NCBI GenBank assembly: GCA_017305055.1
Contig: JAFKMZ010000008.1
Location: 73,739 to 111,989, forward strand
DNA: 38,251 bases
Reading direction: 5' to 3'
From: Lysobacterales bacterium
GTDB lineage: Bacteria; Pseudomonadota; Gammaproteobacteria; Xanthomonadales; Rhodanobacteraceae
In this document: positions 13,349-22,105 of the stretch, piece after piece
How the letters are laid out: the number at the start of each line of letters is the position of its first letter
How positions within the stretch are numbered: position 1 is the first letter of the stretch
Program-made: the position numbers and the translations under genes
The notes under the pieces: model-generated
Databases searched by the model: none
What the model was told of the DNA's origin: nothing
What the model saw: the letters and a program-made list of their open reading frames with translations, nothing else

Positions 13349-15700
13349 TCATGGCCGCGCCTGCCGTGCCTGGGCACGGACGCCCAGCCAGCCCTTGAGC
13401 GTGGCGATCAGCAGCGGGATGGCGCCAAAGATGATGAACACCAGGTCGCCCGGCAGGCGCAGCCATTCGATCAGGTGTGCGCGTGTGCTGCCCACGTACT
13501 CGATGCTGCGCGCGTGCCAGTAGCCGTTCTCGATCACATCCCACATCTGCAGCACGCCGCTCGGGAACAGGCTCATCACCACCATCATGGCCAGGCCGAT
13601 GTTGGTGCCCCAGAACGCGTACTTGACGTATTTCTCGATGCCAGGCCAGGTCTTGTCGTCAGCGGTCTGGCGCAGCACGAATACGGTCAGGGCGATGCCC
13701 AGCATGCCGAAGACGCCCATCATGGCGGCGTGGCCGTGGTTCGGCGTCAGTTGCGTGCCGACCTCGTAGTAGCTGACGATCGGCAGGTTGATCAGGAAAC
13801 CAAACATGCCGGCGCCGACGAAGTTCCAGAAACCCACCGCCATCAGGAAATAGAACGTCCACTTGTGTGACACGCGCCGCCGCACGCCGTTGATGTCCAC
13901 CTCTTCCTTGGTGGTCTTGACGAAATCCCAGGCGTCCAGGGTCAGCAATGTCAGTGGCACCACCTCGAGCACCGAGAACAGTGCCGAGAGCGACATGTTG
14001 AACTGGGTATGGCCGATGAAATACCAATGATGGCCGGTGCCGATCAGGCCACCGAGGAAGTACAGGATGGCGTCGAGGTAGATCACGCGCAGCGCGGTGT
14101 TGCGGTGCGCGATGCCGAGTTGGTAGAAGATCAAGGCAACCACCGTGGTGGCGAAGAACTCGAAGAAGCCCTCCACCCACAGGTGGATGATCCAGAAGCG
14201 CCAGGTCTCCACCACGGTGAGGTTGGTGTGCGCACCGAAGAAGATGGCCGGAAGGTAGAACACCGGAATGGCTACCGCCGCCAGCAGGAACATCACCGCA
14301 ATGGGCCGTGCATCGGTATTGCTGACCTTGGCCGGCCGCGAGATCCAGAACAACACCGCGAACCAGACCACCAGCCCGACGATCAGCAGGTACTGCCAGA
14401 TGCGGCCGAGCTCGAGGTATTCCCAGCCCTGGTTGCCCAGCCAGAACCACCAGTCGCCGAGCAGGTTGGACATCCCGGCCCACTCACCGAGCAGGCTGCC
14501 ACCGATCACCGCGATGAAGGCGATGAACAGGAAATGCGCCCAGTTGTCCAGGCCGCGCGGTTCATCCGTGCGCAGCGAGCGGCCGAGGAACAGGGCGGCC
14601 GCCACATACGAGGTGGCGATCCACATCACCGCGCTCTGCAGGTGCCAGGTGCGCATCAGGTTGCTGGGGAAAATATTCTCGAGCTGGAAGCCATAGAAGC
14701 TGCCGGGGTCGGCACGGTAGTGCGCGGTGGCGGCACCCACCAGGGTCTGGAACAGGAACACCGCGGCCACGATGACGAAGAACTTCACCAGCGCGCGTTG
14801 CCCCGGGCTGTTCTGCCCCGGTGCGGTGATGTGCGGGCTCAGCACGTGGCCGCGCGAGATCCAGCCCAGGTAGTCGAACTTGCCGAACATCAGCAGCACG
14901 GTGGCAATGCCGGCCAACAGGACCAGCAGGCTCAAGGCACTCCACAGGAAGGCGCCGGGTATCGGCGTATTGCCGACCAGCGGGTCGTACGGGAAGTTGT
15001 TGGTGTACGAATAATCGTAGCCGGGGCGGTTGGCGACCGAGGCCCAGGCCGCCCAGGTCACGAACGCGGTGAACTCACGCAGCTCCTGCGCATCGGAAAC
15101 CAGGTTGGGCTTGAGGCCGCCATTCGTGTCCGGATGCTTGAAGTAGTCCGTCCAGTACGTGAGTTGCTGCTTCCAAGCCGTGGCTTCGGCTGCGGTCAAG
15201 CGCAGGGTGTCGGCGCTGGCGTCGTAGCGGTTGGTCTTCAGCAGCACGGCCGTCTGTGCATGGATTGCCGCCTGGTGTTCCGCGTCCAGGGCAGCGACCG
15301 GTTGGCCGTACTGGTCGTGGGCCAGCGCGTCGGCGGTGTCCACGCCGATGAAATGCAGAGCCTCGGCGGAGTAATCCGGACCGAGGTAGGCGCCGTGGCC
15401 CCAGATCGAGCCATTGTCCATCAGCCCGTACTTGAGGAAGACGCCTTGCCCGGCGCGCACGTCATCACCGGTGAACAGGGTCTGGCCCTGCGCGTCCAGC
15501 ACTTGGCCGGGCACCGGCGGAGCGACGCGGTAACCCACCACGGTGATGGCGATGAGCATCACCAGGCCAAACACCATCACGATGAGGATGCTGCGTATCC
15601 ACCACGGGGAAAGGGCCTCGGTGGCGGGATTGGCGGGAGGCAGCGCGGACGGCGTGGTGCCTTCGGCCAGAGTGGAAGTCGACGATGCGGACATACCCAT
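13349..15700 (-). CDS. norZ: Quinol-dependent nitric oxide reductase (qNOR)
   Basis: 783 residues from ATG 15700; ATG 15694 is an equally good start, and GAGTGAGGGG covers both. It is a single-subunit NO reductase. An N-terminal helix and a periplasmic cytochrome-c-like extension without a CXXCH motif (GQTLFTGDDVRAGQGVFLKY) are fused to a NorB-like catalytic core, as in qNOR. In the core, RTWHLQ gives a haem ligand, GTGHHWYF (about residue 553) the FeB histidines and NHGHAAMMG (about residue 653) the two haem histidines. The enzyme reduces 2 NO to N2O with quinol electrons in the inner membrane, serving denitrification or NO detoxification. No norC or other denitrification gene adjoins it, so NO detoxification is a reasonable guess. 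The symbol norB is also used for this family. Confidence 0.92.
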   Translation of the reverse strand: MGMSASSTSTLAEGTTPSALPPANPATEALSPWWIRSILIVMVFGLVMLIAITVVGYRVAPPVPGQVLDAQGQTLFTGDDVRAGQGVFLKYGLMDNGSIWGHGAYLGPDYSAEALHFIGVDTADALAHDQYGQPVAALDAEHQAAIHAQTAVLLKTNRYDASADTLRLTAAEATAWKQQLTYWTDYFKHPDTNGGLKPNLVSDAQELREFTAFVTWAAWASVANRPGYDYSYTNNFPYDPLVGNTPIPGAFLWSALSLLVLLAGIATVLLMFGKFDYLGWISRGHVLSPHITAPGQNSPGQRALVKFFVIVAAVFLFQTLVGAATAHYRADPGSFYGFQLENIFPSNLMRTWHLQSAVMWIATSYVAAALFLGRSLRTDEPRGLDNWAHFLFIAFIAVIGGSLLGEWAGMSNLLGDWWFWLGNQGWEYLELGRIWQYLLIVGLVVWFAVLFWISRPAKVSNTDARPIAVMFLLAAVAIPVFYLPAIFFGAHTNLTVVETWRFWIIHLWVEGFFEFFATTVVALIFYQLGIAHRNTALRVIYLDAILYFLGGLIGTGHHWYFIGHTQFNMSLSALFSVLEVVPLTLLTLDAWDFVKTTKEEVDINGVRRRVSHKWTFYFLMAVGFWNFVGAGMFGFLINLPIVSYYEVGTQLTPNHGHAAMMGVFGMLGIALTVFVLRQTADDKTWPGIEKYVKYAFWGTNIGLAMMVVMSLFPSGVLQMWDVIENGYWHARSIEYVGSTRAHLIEWLRLPGDLVFIIFGAIPLLIATLKGWLGVRAQARQARP

Positions 15701-15725
15701 CCCCTCACTCCATAGGTAGTGAGGG

Positions 15726-15742
15726 CAATCTACCCCAGATTG
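15726..15742. promoter_or_regulatory. 17-bp palindrome upstream of qNOR
   Basis: CAATCT-ACCCC-AGATTG is a perfect 6-base dyad with a 5-base spacer, 25 bases upstream of the qNOR start codon. It could be an operator for an NO-responsive regulator. It matches neither the FNR/DNR box (TTGAT-N4-ATCAA) nor a clear NsrR box, so the regulator is not assigned. Confidence 0.4.
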
Positions 15743-16006
15743 GTTGTCGCCGCATTCACAGCCGAGTGCCTGCAACGCGATGCGGGAGGGCGCGGCTTCT
15801 ACAGCTTGGGCGGCGCCGGCCGATACGCTGGGCTGCTGCAGCCACGCGCCGAATCGCGCATCGTGCCTGTGGCCGGATCCGCGCCAGTCGCCAGCCGCAG
15901 CCCACATGCATGTGCGGTATGCGGGGATGGCGTGCGGCGCTCAACTTTTGTTCCCCGCGGTCGATAAGGACTGCTGAGGGATGCGGCATCCCACACGGAG
16001 CGCGTA
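15743..16006. other. Divergent qNOR/motA intergenic remainder
   Basis: With the 42 bases between the qNOR start and the palindrome, this forms a 306-base divergent promoter region. The motA ribosome site ACGGAG is at its right end. I saw no sigma-28 type promoter and no gene. Confidence 0.4.
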
Positions 16007-16876
16007 ATGTTGGTCCTGGTCGGTTCTCTGGTGGTGCTGGTCTCCGTGCTTGGTGGTTACCTGCTTTCGCACGGCCACCTCATGGCGCTTTGGCAACCCT
16101 ATGAGTTGATCATCATTGCCGGAGGTGCGCTGGGAGCGTTCTTCATCGGCAATTCGGGCAAGGTGGTCAAGACCGCGTTCAAGGAAGCGCTGAGCCTGGC
16201 CAAGGGGCCGAACTACCGACGCCAGGACTACCTGGACCTGCTGTCGCTCATGTATGACATCTTTGGGGTGATGCGCAAGGAGGGCGTGCTCGGGCTGGAG
16301 CCGCACATCGACGATCCGCATTCGAGCGCGATTTTTTCCGCTTATCCGCGGCTGCTGGCCGACCATCACATGGTCGAGTTCATCACCGACTGCCTGCGCC
16401 TCATCGTCACCGGCAGCATGAACGCCCACGAGCTGGAGCAGCTGCTGGAAGTCGAGCTCGACACCCACCACCAGGAGGCCGCCGCCCCGTCGTCGGCCGT
16501 GACCAAGGTGGCGGACGCGCTGCCCGGTTTCGGCATTGTCGCCGCCGTGCTCGGCATCGTCACCACCATGTCGCAGCTGGGCGGTGATACCTCCAAGATC
16601 GGCGAGCACATTGCCGGCGCCCTGGTGGGTACCTTCCTGGGTATCCTGCTGTGCTATGGCTTCGTGGGCCCGCTGGGACAGGCCATGGAGAACCGCGCCA
16701 TGGAAGACGGGCTGGCGTTCGAGTGCGTCAAGGTCGGGCTGCTCGCCAACCTGCGCGGCTACAACCCGAAGGTGGCGGTGGAATTTGCCCGCAAGGCGCT
16801 TTCGGTGCACGTGCGGCCGACCTTTGCCGACCTGGAAACGCACCTGCAGAACACGCACGCCAGGGCACGTGCATGA
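16007..16876 (+). CDS. motA: Flagellar motor stator protein MotA
   Basis: 289 residues from ATG 16007, preceded by ACGGAG. There are four membrane segments: two near the N-terminus (LVGSLVVLVSVLGGYLL and PYELIIIAGGALGAFFIG) and two after residue 170 (LPGFGIVAAVLGIVTTM, GALVGTFLGILLCYGFVGPLG). The large cytoplasmic loop between them carries the charged residues that contact FliG. The proline in ALPGFGIV is the conserved one near the ion path. MotA with MotB forms the proton-driven stator. The stop overlaps the motB start (ATGA), so the two are translationally coupled. Confidence 0.95.
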   Translation: MLVLVGSLVVLVSVLGGYLLSHGHLMALWQPYELIIIAGGALGAFFIGNSGKVVKTAFKEALSLAKGPNYRRQDYLDLLSLMYDIFGVMRKEGVLGLEPHIDDPHSSAIFSAYPRLLADHHMVEFITDCLRLIVTGSMNAHELEQLLEVELDTHHQEAAAPSSAVTKVADALPGFGIVAAVLGIVTTMSQLGGDTSKIGEHIAGALVGTFLGILLCYGFVGPLGQAMENRAMEDGLAFECVKVGLLANLRGYNPKVAVEFARKALSVHVRPTFADLETHLQNTHARARA

Positions 16877-17859
16877 GCGACGAGTCCTCCCAGCCGATCA
16901 TCATCGTCCGCAAGGTGAAGCGCGGGCATGGTGGGCACCACGGCGGGTCGTGGAAGGTCGCCTATGCGGATTTCGTCACCGCGATGATGGCGTTCTTCCT
17001 GGTGATGTGGATCCTGGGCGTAAGCACCAGCGAGCAGCGCGCCGCGATTTCCGCGTACTTCCAGAATCCCAGCGCGACGCCCGGTACCGCCACCGTGGCG
17101 CCGCCCGGCAAGGTCGGCCCGGGCGGGGCGAGCGACGCCGTCATCGACATGGGCGGTGGCATGAACCGGCCACACAGCCCCGACCAGCACCAGAACGGGC
17201 GTGCCAGCGCCGCGGATGCCGAAACCCAGGCCCGTGAGCAGGAACGGGCGCGGCTGGAGGAGCTGAAGAAGGAGCTGCAGGCCGCGATCGAGAAGAGCCA
17301 GGCCCTGGCGCCGTTCAAGGACCAGCTGTTGATCGACATCACGCCGAACGGCTTGCGCATCCAGATCGTCGACAAGCTCAACCGCCCGATGTTCGACACC
17401 GGCAGCGCCACGCTCAAGAACTACACCATCCAGATCCTGGTCGAGCTGGCCAAGTTCATCAACCGCGTGCCGAACCGCATCACGCTGTCCGGACACACCG
17501 ACGACGCGCCGTACACCACGGACCACCACTACAGCAACTGGGAGCTGTCCGCCGACCGCGCCAACGCCGCACGACGCGCGCTGCTGCAGGGCGGCCTGGA
17601 CAGCAACAAGATCACCGAGGTGGTCGGCCTGGCGGCCGCCGTGCCGCTGGACAAGACGCACCCGGGCAACCCGATCAACCGCCGCATCAGCATCCTGGTG
17701 ATGACCAAGCAGGCCGAGGAGGCCGCGCTGTCGCAGGGACTGGCGGAGAGCGTGGGCACGCCTGCCGGTGCGGCTTCGGCAACCGGCCCCGCGCCGGCCG
17801 CGCAAGTGAGCATCCAGGTCACGACCAGGCCGGCCGGCACGAGCATCGGCTCGCCTTGA
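16873..17859 (+). CDS. motB: Flagellar motor stator protein MotB
   Basis: 328 residues from ATG 16873, overlapping motA by four bases. The N-terminus is the MotB signature: IIIVRKVKRGHGGHHGGSWK, then a single membrane helix beginning VAYADFVTAMMAFFLVMW, whose Asp is the proton-binding residue. A plug/linker with GGGMNRPH follows. The C-terminal OmpA-like peptidoglycan-binding domain (about residues 150-275) includes FDTGSATL, LSGHTDD, SNWELSADRANAARR and NPINRRISILV. A low-complexity Ala/Thr tail ends the chain. It anchors the stator to the cell wall. Confidence 0.95.
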   Translation: MSDESSQPIIIVRKVKRGHGGHHGGSWKVAYADFVTAMMAFFLVMWILGVSTSEQRAAISAYFQNPSATPGTATVAPPGKVGPGGASDAVIDMGGGMNRPHSPDQHQNGRASAADAETQAREQERARLEELKKELQAAIEKSQALAPFKDQLLIDITPNGLRIQIVDKLNRPMFDTGSATLKNYTIQILVELAKFINRVPNRITLSGHTDDAPYTTDHHYSNWELSADRANAARRALLQGGLDSNKITEVVGLAAAVPLDKTHPGNPINRRISILVMTKQAEEAALSQGLAESVGTPAGAASATGPAPAAQVSIQVTTRPAGTSIGSP

Positions 17860-17872
17860 ACCGACCCCTGCT

Positions 17873-17892
17873 GCGTACGTCGATTAGTACGC
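17873..17892. terminator. Weak hairpin after motB
   Basis: GCGTAC-8-GTACGC dyad starting 13 bases after the motB stop. The stem is only 6 bp and no T-run follows, so its role as a terminator is tentative. From here to 18141 there is no gene, and base composition drops towards AT. Confidence 0.25.
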
Positions 17893-18141
17893 GGAAGGGA
17901 ATGACAAATCGCCGTTCGACCTGAGTCCAACGTCCGCACCCGGCCATAAGCGGCCCTTCGCTAGAGGTGTTTGGACAATGACGAAACTGGATCTTCCACG
18001 TCGACGTTTGCTATATCGCCTCACGTCCTCTTGCGGACAATGGAGCAGTTGTATGTCGGGCTGACTGTTGGGTATTGACATCAACATCTTCGGCTCCAGT
18101 TGCAAGCAGCAACTCGACAGACGCCAATGATAGCTTCCCGG

Positions 18142-18912
18142 CTAAGTGCCCACCGGCTGACCGGCGGCCGTTACCGCATCTTGCATTGGCCTAACTAGGG
18201 TTTTGACATGAGCATCTATGGTCTCCAAAAGCGCTTTTCCGAAGCTCTCTAGTAGGTTGATGTCACTGACGATCTGGGAAGCACCGCTGGATTGACCGGG
18301 CTTCAGCGCGTGAGCAATGGCATTGCGATGTTCAAAGAAGTCTTCAAGAGCGGATAGGAGCTTCCCATGCGCCTTTCCGGGTTCCAACTCACCGAATGCT
18401 TCTAGGATCGGTTGCTTTCCTGACAGCTGCAAACAAATATCTGTAAGTCCACTCACCTTGAAGAGACTATTCAATTCGCTCGGCCGCATGTTATTTTCGT
18501 TATGTATAAGGTCGCGATAGATGTCCTGTGTAAGATCGCCCATACAAAATTCGTGAACCACTGTAAATTTGGTTTTGGCAGATCCAAATCCGTGTTCCGT
18601 TCCGCCATCCAATCGATTGCCATGCAGTCGCAATCGTGAGAGATCTTCCATCGTCCGCTTCCATGCCGTGGAAGCAAGTTTCGGAGGAAGTTTGTCAAAT
18701 GATCTAGCATTGTTGACAACGGCTCGTGCGAACTCGCGGGCGATTTCCCGCACGAACTCTTCGAAGGTTGCGGCGACTAAGAGTGTTGCGGAGTTTGCAG
18801 CGGCGACACGAGCTTTGGCTGCTTTCGAGTCATCGAACGTCTCGACCAGCGACCGAATAACCTCCATATCGTCGACGAATTCTTCGGTGATGACTTCGAA
18901 AATGTTCTTCAC
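18142..18912 (-). CDS. HEPN-domain protein (MAE_28990/MAE_18760-like), probable RNase effector
   Basis: 256 residues, GTG start at 18912, four bases after the stop of the DUF262 gene, so the two form one operon. The chain is all-helical. It has an N-terminal helix pair (VAAANSATLLVAATFEEFVREIARE) and, near the C-terminus, HRNAIAH containing the Rx4H motif (Arg196...His201) of HEPN ribonucleases. The overall pattern fits the MAE_28990/MAE_18760-like HEPN family, known from toxin and defence loci. The likely role is RNA cleavage when the partner senses infection; this is inference from the motif and gene pairing. Its DNA is much AT-richer than the surroundings (18421-18480 is 40% GC, against 67% at 16681-16740 in motA), which indicates transfer. 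Confidence 0.75.
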   Translation of the reverse strand: MKNIFEVITEEFVDDMEVIRSLVETFDDSKAAKARVAAANSATLLVAATFEEFVREIAREFARAVVNNARSFDKLPPKLASTAWKRTMEDLSRLRLHGNRLDGGTEHGFGSAKTKFTVVHEFCMGDLTQDIYRDLIHNENNMRPSELNSLFKVSGLTDICLQLSGKQPILEAFGELEPGKAHGKLLSALEDFFEHRNAIAHALKPGQSSGASQIVSDINLLESFGKALLETIDAHVKTLVRPMQDAVTAAGQPVGT

Positions 18913-18916
18913 AGGC

Positions 18917-20104
18917 TCACTCTGGGATAAAGATATTCTGCACGAGTTGGATCCTCTCCTTGACAGCCTTTGCCGTATTCCCTTGGCCCGTTAGAATTAT
19001 CACTTTTGTGGAATCAGCAATCGCACTCGACATCCGTTGCCTGACCGCAGGCGCATCGTTCTGGATATCATCCCGCACGGTCCATAGACGGTTAATTGCG
19101 ACCATTGACGCGTCGTAGATCGCAGCCGAAATGCGTACGCGACCCTTGTCGTCCGGTGGTAGCACAAAAGGAGCTGCCTCAAACAGGTTGTACAAGAACT
19201 CGAATCGCTCTATAAATTCATGCTTAATCGCTTCCCCTTCCTCTTCTGTGATCTCACGCTCCATAGCGCGGTCCAACATTGACTTCATCGAGCCACGGAT
19301 GTTTTCCTCGTCTTTGAGTGCGAAATACCGAAGAACGAGTTGACAGTCGCCCATCGTGGAGTAAAGACGATTCTTCTGACGATCAGGGTTCTCGTAATAT
19401 TCGTTCGGGTCGGTTTCCGTGTAGGGCGGAATGTCAAAGACCTTAGTAAAAAGGGTGAGTCTGGTCAGAGAGATAACGATCTGGTTAAAATTTCCCGGAT
19501 TGAGAGCATTACGTATTTCTTGTGGATTTAACTTTGTCCCACCAGTATTCAACCGATCAAAAATAAATCTGCGGATATCCGTTAGTGTGAGTCGATCTGG
19601 CGCTTTGTCAGGCTCGCTTTCTAAAAGCAATACGACCGCTGAAAGGCTCGCGCGATCAAGTCCCCGCTTTATGCGCGGTGGGCATTGTGAGTAGCGAAGT
19701 CCTCTGAGTGGACTTAGAACAGGCAATGCCGTAAGAGCGAACTCACCAGCGATAAACTCTCGCACGGCATTCAATCGCTGCTGGCCATCCATGACCTCAT
19801 ATCGTGCAGCATCGCTTTCGTACAGGAATACAGGTGGTACAGGTATGTTCAGGAGAAGAGATTCAATAAGTTTTGACTTCTGGGTGGTTGACCACCGCAA
19901 CCTCCGTTGGTATTCCGGCCGTAGGTTTAGAACTTCGCCTTTGTCGATCAAATCTCTTATTTGAGGCAAGAAGAAGTTGTTCGTCTGATAGACGATGCGG
20001 AACGCATTTTTCGCAAAGAATGTGTCAGGGTCTTGCTGGGTCTGGCCAAGAGTCGATGCTTCTTGATCGTCCTCTGGATCGCCCATGATAACCTCAGTAG
20101 GCAT
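18917..20104 (-). CDS. DUF262 (ParB/GmrS-like) protein paired with HEPN effector
   Basis: 395 residues from ATG 20104, with GGAG seven bases before; ATG 20086 with GAGG is an alternative. The DUF262 hallmarks are clear: LRPEYQRRLRW, SKLIESLLLNIPVPPVFLYE, and MDGQQRLNAVREF with D106-G-Q-Q-R, followed by the RRFIFDRLNTGGTKLNPQEIRN block. DUF262 is the ParB-like N-terminal domain of GmrSD-type modification-dependent restriction enzymes and may bind or hydrolyse nucleotides. The HNH-type DUF1524 domain that normally supplies DNA cleavage is missing: the C-terminal third is helical and without an HNH motif. The HEPN protein encoded next probably replaces it as effector. AT-rich like its partner. 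Confidence 0.82.
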   Translation of the reverse strand: MPTEVIMGDPEDDQEASTLGQTQQDPDTFFAKNAFRIVYQTNNFFLPQIRDLIDKGEVLNLRPEYQRRLRWSTTQKSKLIESLLLNIPVPPVFLYESDAARYEVMDGQQRLNAVREFIAGEFALTALPVLSPLRGLRYSQCPPRIKRGLDRASLSAVVLLLESEPDKAPDRLTLTDIRRFIFDRLNTGGTKLNPQEIRNALNPGNFNQIVISLTRLTLFTKVFDIPPYTETDPNEYYENPDRQKNRLYSTMGDCQLVLRYFALKDEENIRGSMKSMLDRAMEREITEEEGEAIKHEFIERFEFLYNLFEAAPFVLPPDDKGRVRISAAIYDASMVAINRLWTVRDDIQNDAPAVRQRMSSAIADSTKVIILTGQGNTAKAVKERIQLVQNIFIPE

Positions 20105-20380
20105 TACTCAGCTCCGGTGTCCGTGATTAGTAACAGGTCAACTGGGTACAAGTCCCTAGTCGCCAAGAATAGCACCCGTATGCAGCTCGCAGGATGGTAG
20201 CTGTGATCCACCTGCACCCGTCTGACGGTGGAAACGGGATCAGGTTTATTTTCACCTCGAGCGCTCGACTCGTTCCTTGTCTCACCTAGGCCGATTCGTG
20301 GCGCGAATGGCCGCTTAGGGTGGAAAGCGGGACGGTGAGGCGGAGGGAGGCGTGAGGTGGCCCGGTATCCCTTAGGCACG
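20105..20380. other. Intergenic region upstream of the DUF262-HEPN operon
   Basis: 276 bases of mixed composition between the DUF262 start and the terminator of the tRNA remnant. It must carry the promoter of the leftward operon; I could not identify the hexamers. No gene is supported. Confidence 0.4.
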
Positions 20381-20403
20381 AAAAAGCCCGCAGTGATGCG
20401 GGC
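20381..20403 (-). terminator. Intrinsic terminator downstream of the tRNA-Leu remnant
   Basis: The stem GCCCGCA-GTGA-TGCGGGC (20386-20403) is followed, read on the minus strand, by TTTTT (20385-20381). This is a classical terminator for leftward transcription. It lies 46 bases after the tRNA 3' end and is probably the original tRNA-Leu terminator, which would mark the left side as the old chromosomal flank. Confidence 0.8.
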
Positions 20404-20448
20404 TTCGTCTATTTCGCGGGTCTCGGCGGTATCGCCTGAGACCCCAAC

Positions 20449-20503
20449 TGGTACCGGTGAGAGGACTCGAACCTCCACTGTGTCACCACAAGCGGATTTT
20501 GAG
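20449..20503 (-). repeat. 3' half of tRNA-Leu(CAA): integration site (att) of the island
   Basis: Read on the minus strand, this stretch runs from the anticodon loop CTCAAAA (anticodon CAA) through TCCGC, a long class-II variable arm, the T-loop TTCGAGT and the acceptor end CACCGGTA-CCA. The 5' half (acceptor strand, D-arm) is absent: the sequence to the right (TTGATCTCCGGG...) does not pair. A tRNA 3' half next to a tyrosine integrase is the standard footprint of an element inserted in a tRNA gene. The complete tRNA-Leu should lie at the other end of the island, beyond base 38251, or elsewhere if there were later rearrangements. Confidence 0.85.
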
Positions 20504-20680
20504 CTTGATCTCCGGGAATAGCATGGGACCACGCTGGAACTCGCCAAGCCTTGCTGTGCTTGGTTTTCCAAAAGGTCAGCCTCGCCTAACCTTACGCCTA
20601 CACCAGACCAATTGCGGCTGACTTTGCAACGTCGTGACTCCTGGCTGGTTCCTGCGTTCGATCCCGAACAAGGAGGCGTC

Positions 20681-22027
20681 ATGGCCAAGATCAAGCTCAC
20701 CAAATCTGCTGTCGATGCGGCCGAGGTTACCGGCAAAGACTACGAACTCAGGGACACCGTTGTCCCGGGGTTCCTTTGCAAAGTCACCACCTACGGTCGC
20801 AAAGTTTTCATGCTCCAGTACCGCACGAACTGGGGTGAGCGCCGCAAGCCGAAAATCGGCCAGTTCGGCGAATTGACCGTCGAGCAGGCCCGCTCGATCG
20901 CGCAGGACTGGCTGGCCGACGTGCGCAAGGGCAACGACCCCAGCGCCGCCAAGCTGGCCGCGCGCATGGCCCCTACGGTCAAGGAGTTGTGTGGGCAGTT
21001 CATCGAGGAATACTCGAAGCCGCGCAACAAGCCCCGCACGGTCGATACCTACCAAGGCTACATCGACCGTCACATCGTCCCGGCGTTGGGCAAGATGAAA
21101 GTACCCGACGTGACGCGCACGGATGTCACCGCATTGATGCGGGATAAGGCGCATATCCGCGTTACGGCCAACCGCATCCTGGCTTGCCTGCGCAAGATGT
21201 TCAACATGGCCGAGGTGTGGGGTTACCGCCCCGATGGTTCTAACCCATGCCGTCACGTTCCCAAGTACCGCGAGGATGGAGGCACGCGGTACATCACCGA
21301 TGAGGAACTGGGTCGCCTCTACGCCTATCTGGACCGCGCCGACGCGCAAGGTCTGGAACATCCGACCTTGACCCTGGCGATTCGGCTGCAGTTCGAGTTC
21401 GCTGCGCGCATGACAGAAATCTGCAGGCTCGAATGGGCATGGGTCGATTTCGGGGATCGTCGCGTGGTCTGGCCGGACAGCAAGACCGGGGATATTTCCA
21501 AGCCGATGAGCGAGGCCGCATATCGATTGCTGTCCAACGCGGCCCACATCGACGATTCGCCCTATGTTTGTCCGGCCATCTTTGACAGCCAGGCACCGTT
21601 CCCGGATGGCACGTACTACAACGGTTGGAAGCGCATCCTGCAGCGGGCGAAGGTGCCGCACGTCGGGACGCACGGCATCCGCCATCGTGCGGCCACCGAC
21701 ATTGCCAATTCGGGCGTCCCTATCAAAATCGGCATGGCACTGACGGCGCACAAAACCGTCACCATGTTCATGACCTATGTGCACACCGAAGACGACCCGG
21801 TTCGAGCCGCCGCCGAGAAGGTTGCCAATCTGCGGCGTAACACCATCGATAGTCAGGTCGCTGCCACGTCGCCCGTGGCGCCTCTTGATTTCGAGGGCGG
21901 CGAGCAGACCCGTACGAGTCAGGGCAACTATCGCCCCTATCGCCACCGTAAACATCAGATACGCGACGTCCCACCCGGTACGAAGCGGGCCGCCAAGCCG
22001 AAGGCACTGGCGGCAGCCCGCTCCTGA
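20681..22027 (+). CDS. int: Tyrosine recombinase / island integrase
   Basis: 448 residues from ATG 20681, behind AGGAGG with 4-base spacing. The N-terminal part resembles the arm-binding domain of P4-like integrases (DYELRDTVVPGFLCKVTTYGRKVFMLQYR), followed by a SAM-like core-binding domain (about residues 105-195). The catalytic domain has Arg243 (FAARMTEICRLEW), His331-x-x-Arg334 (HGIRHRAAT), His357 (TAHKTVT) and the nucleophile Tyr366 (FMTYVH), so it looks complete and active. It reads away from the tRNA-Leu remnant, 178 bases from it. It would catalyse integration and excision of the island at tRNA-Leu. A basic tail of about 60 residues follows the catalytic domain. Confidence 0.93.
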   Translation: MAKIKLTKSAVDAAEVTGKDYELRDTVVPGFLCKVTTYGRKVFMLQYRTNWGERRKPKIGQFGELTVEQARSIAQDWLADVRKGNDPSAAKLAARMAPTVKELCGQFIEEYSKPRNKPRTVDTYQGYIDRHIVPALGKMKVPDVTRTDVTALMRDKAHIRVTANRILACLRKMFNMAEVWGYRPDGSNPCRHVPKYREDGGTRYITDEELGRLYAYLDRADAQGLEHPTLTLAIRLQFEFAARMTEICRLEWAWVDFGDRRVVWPDSKTGDISKPMSEAAYRLLSNAAHIDDSPYVCPAIFDSQAPFPDGTYYNGWKRILQRAKVPHVGTHGIRHRAATDIANSGVPIKIGMALTAHKTVTMFMTYVHTEDDPVRAAAEKVANLRRNTIDSQVAATSPVAPLDFEGGEQTRTSQGNYRPYRHRKHQIRDVPPGTKRAAKPKALAAARS

Positions 22028-22074
22028 ACCGTGGTGGCGGAACTGCCGTGACCGGAATGCGACGGTTCGTAGCC

Positions 22075-22102
22075 TTGCCTTCCATACCCGAACGGATATA
22101 AT
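22075..22102 (+). promoter_or_regulatory. Promoter of the toxin-antitoxin pair
   Basis: TTGCCT (22075-22080), a 16-base spacer and a consensus TATAAT (22097-22102) lie in the 78-base gap after the integrase. The -10 box ends only three bases before the toxin ATG, leaving no room for a ribosome site, so the transcript would be leaderless or start inside the gene. Confidence 0.65.
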
Positions 22103-22105
22103 CAC

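Noticed and set aside
14009-15715. Long plus-strand open frame (568 codons) opposite the NO reductase gene.
   Set aside because: The translation is His/Gln/Arg/Glu-rich with no domain; it is the antisense shadow of a strongly GC-biased gene.
20449-20530. A functional tRNA-Leu gene.
   Set aside because: Only the 3' half from the anticodon loop is present; no matching D-arm or 5' acceptor strand lies upstream of it.
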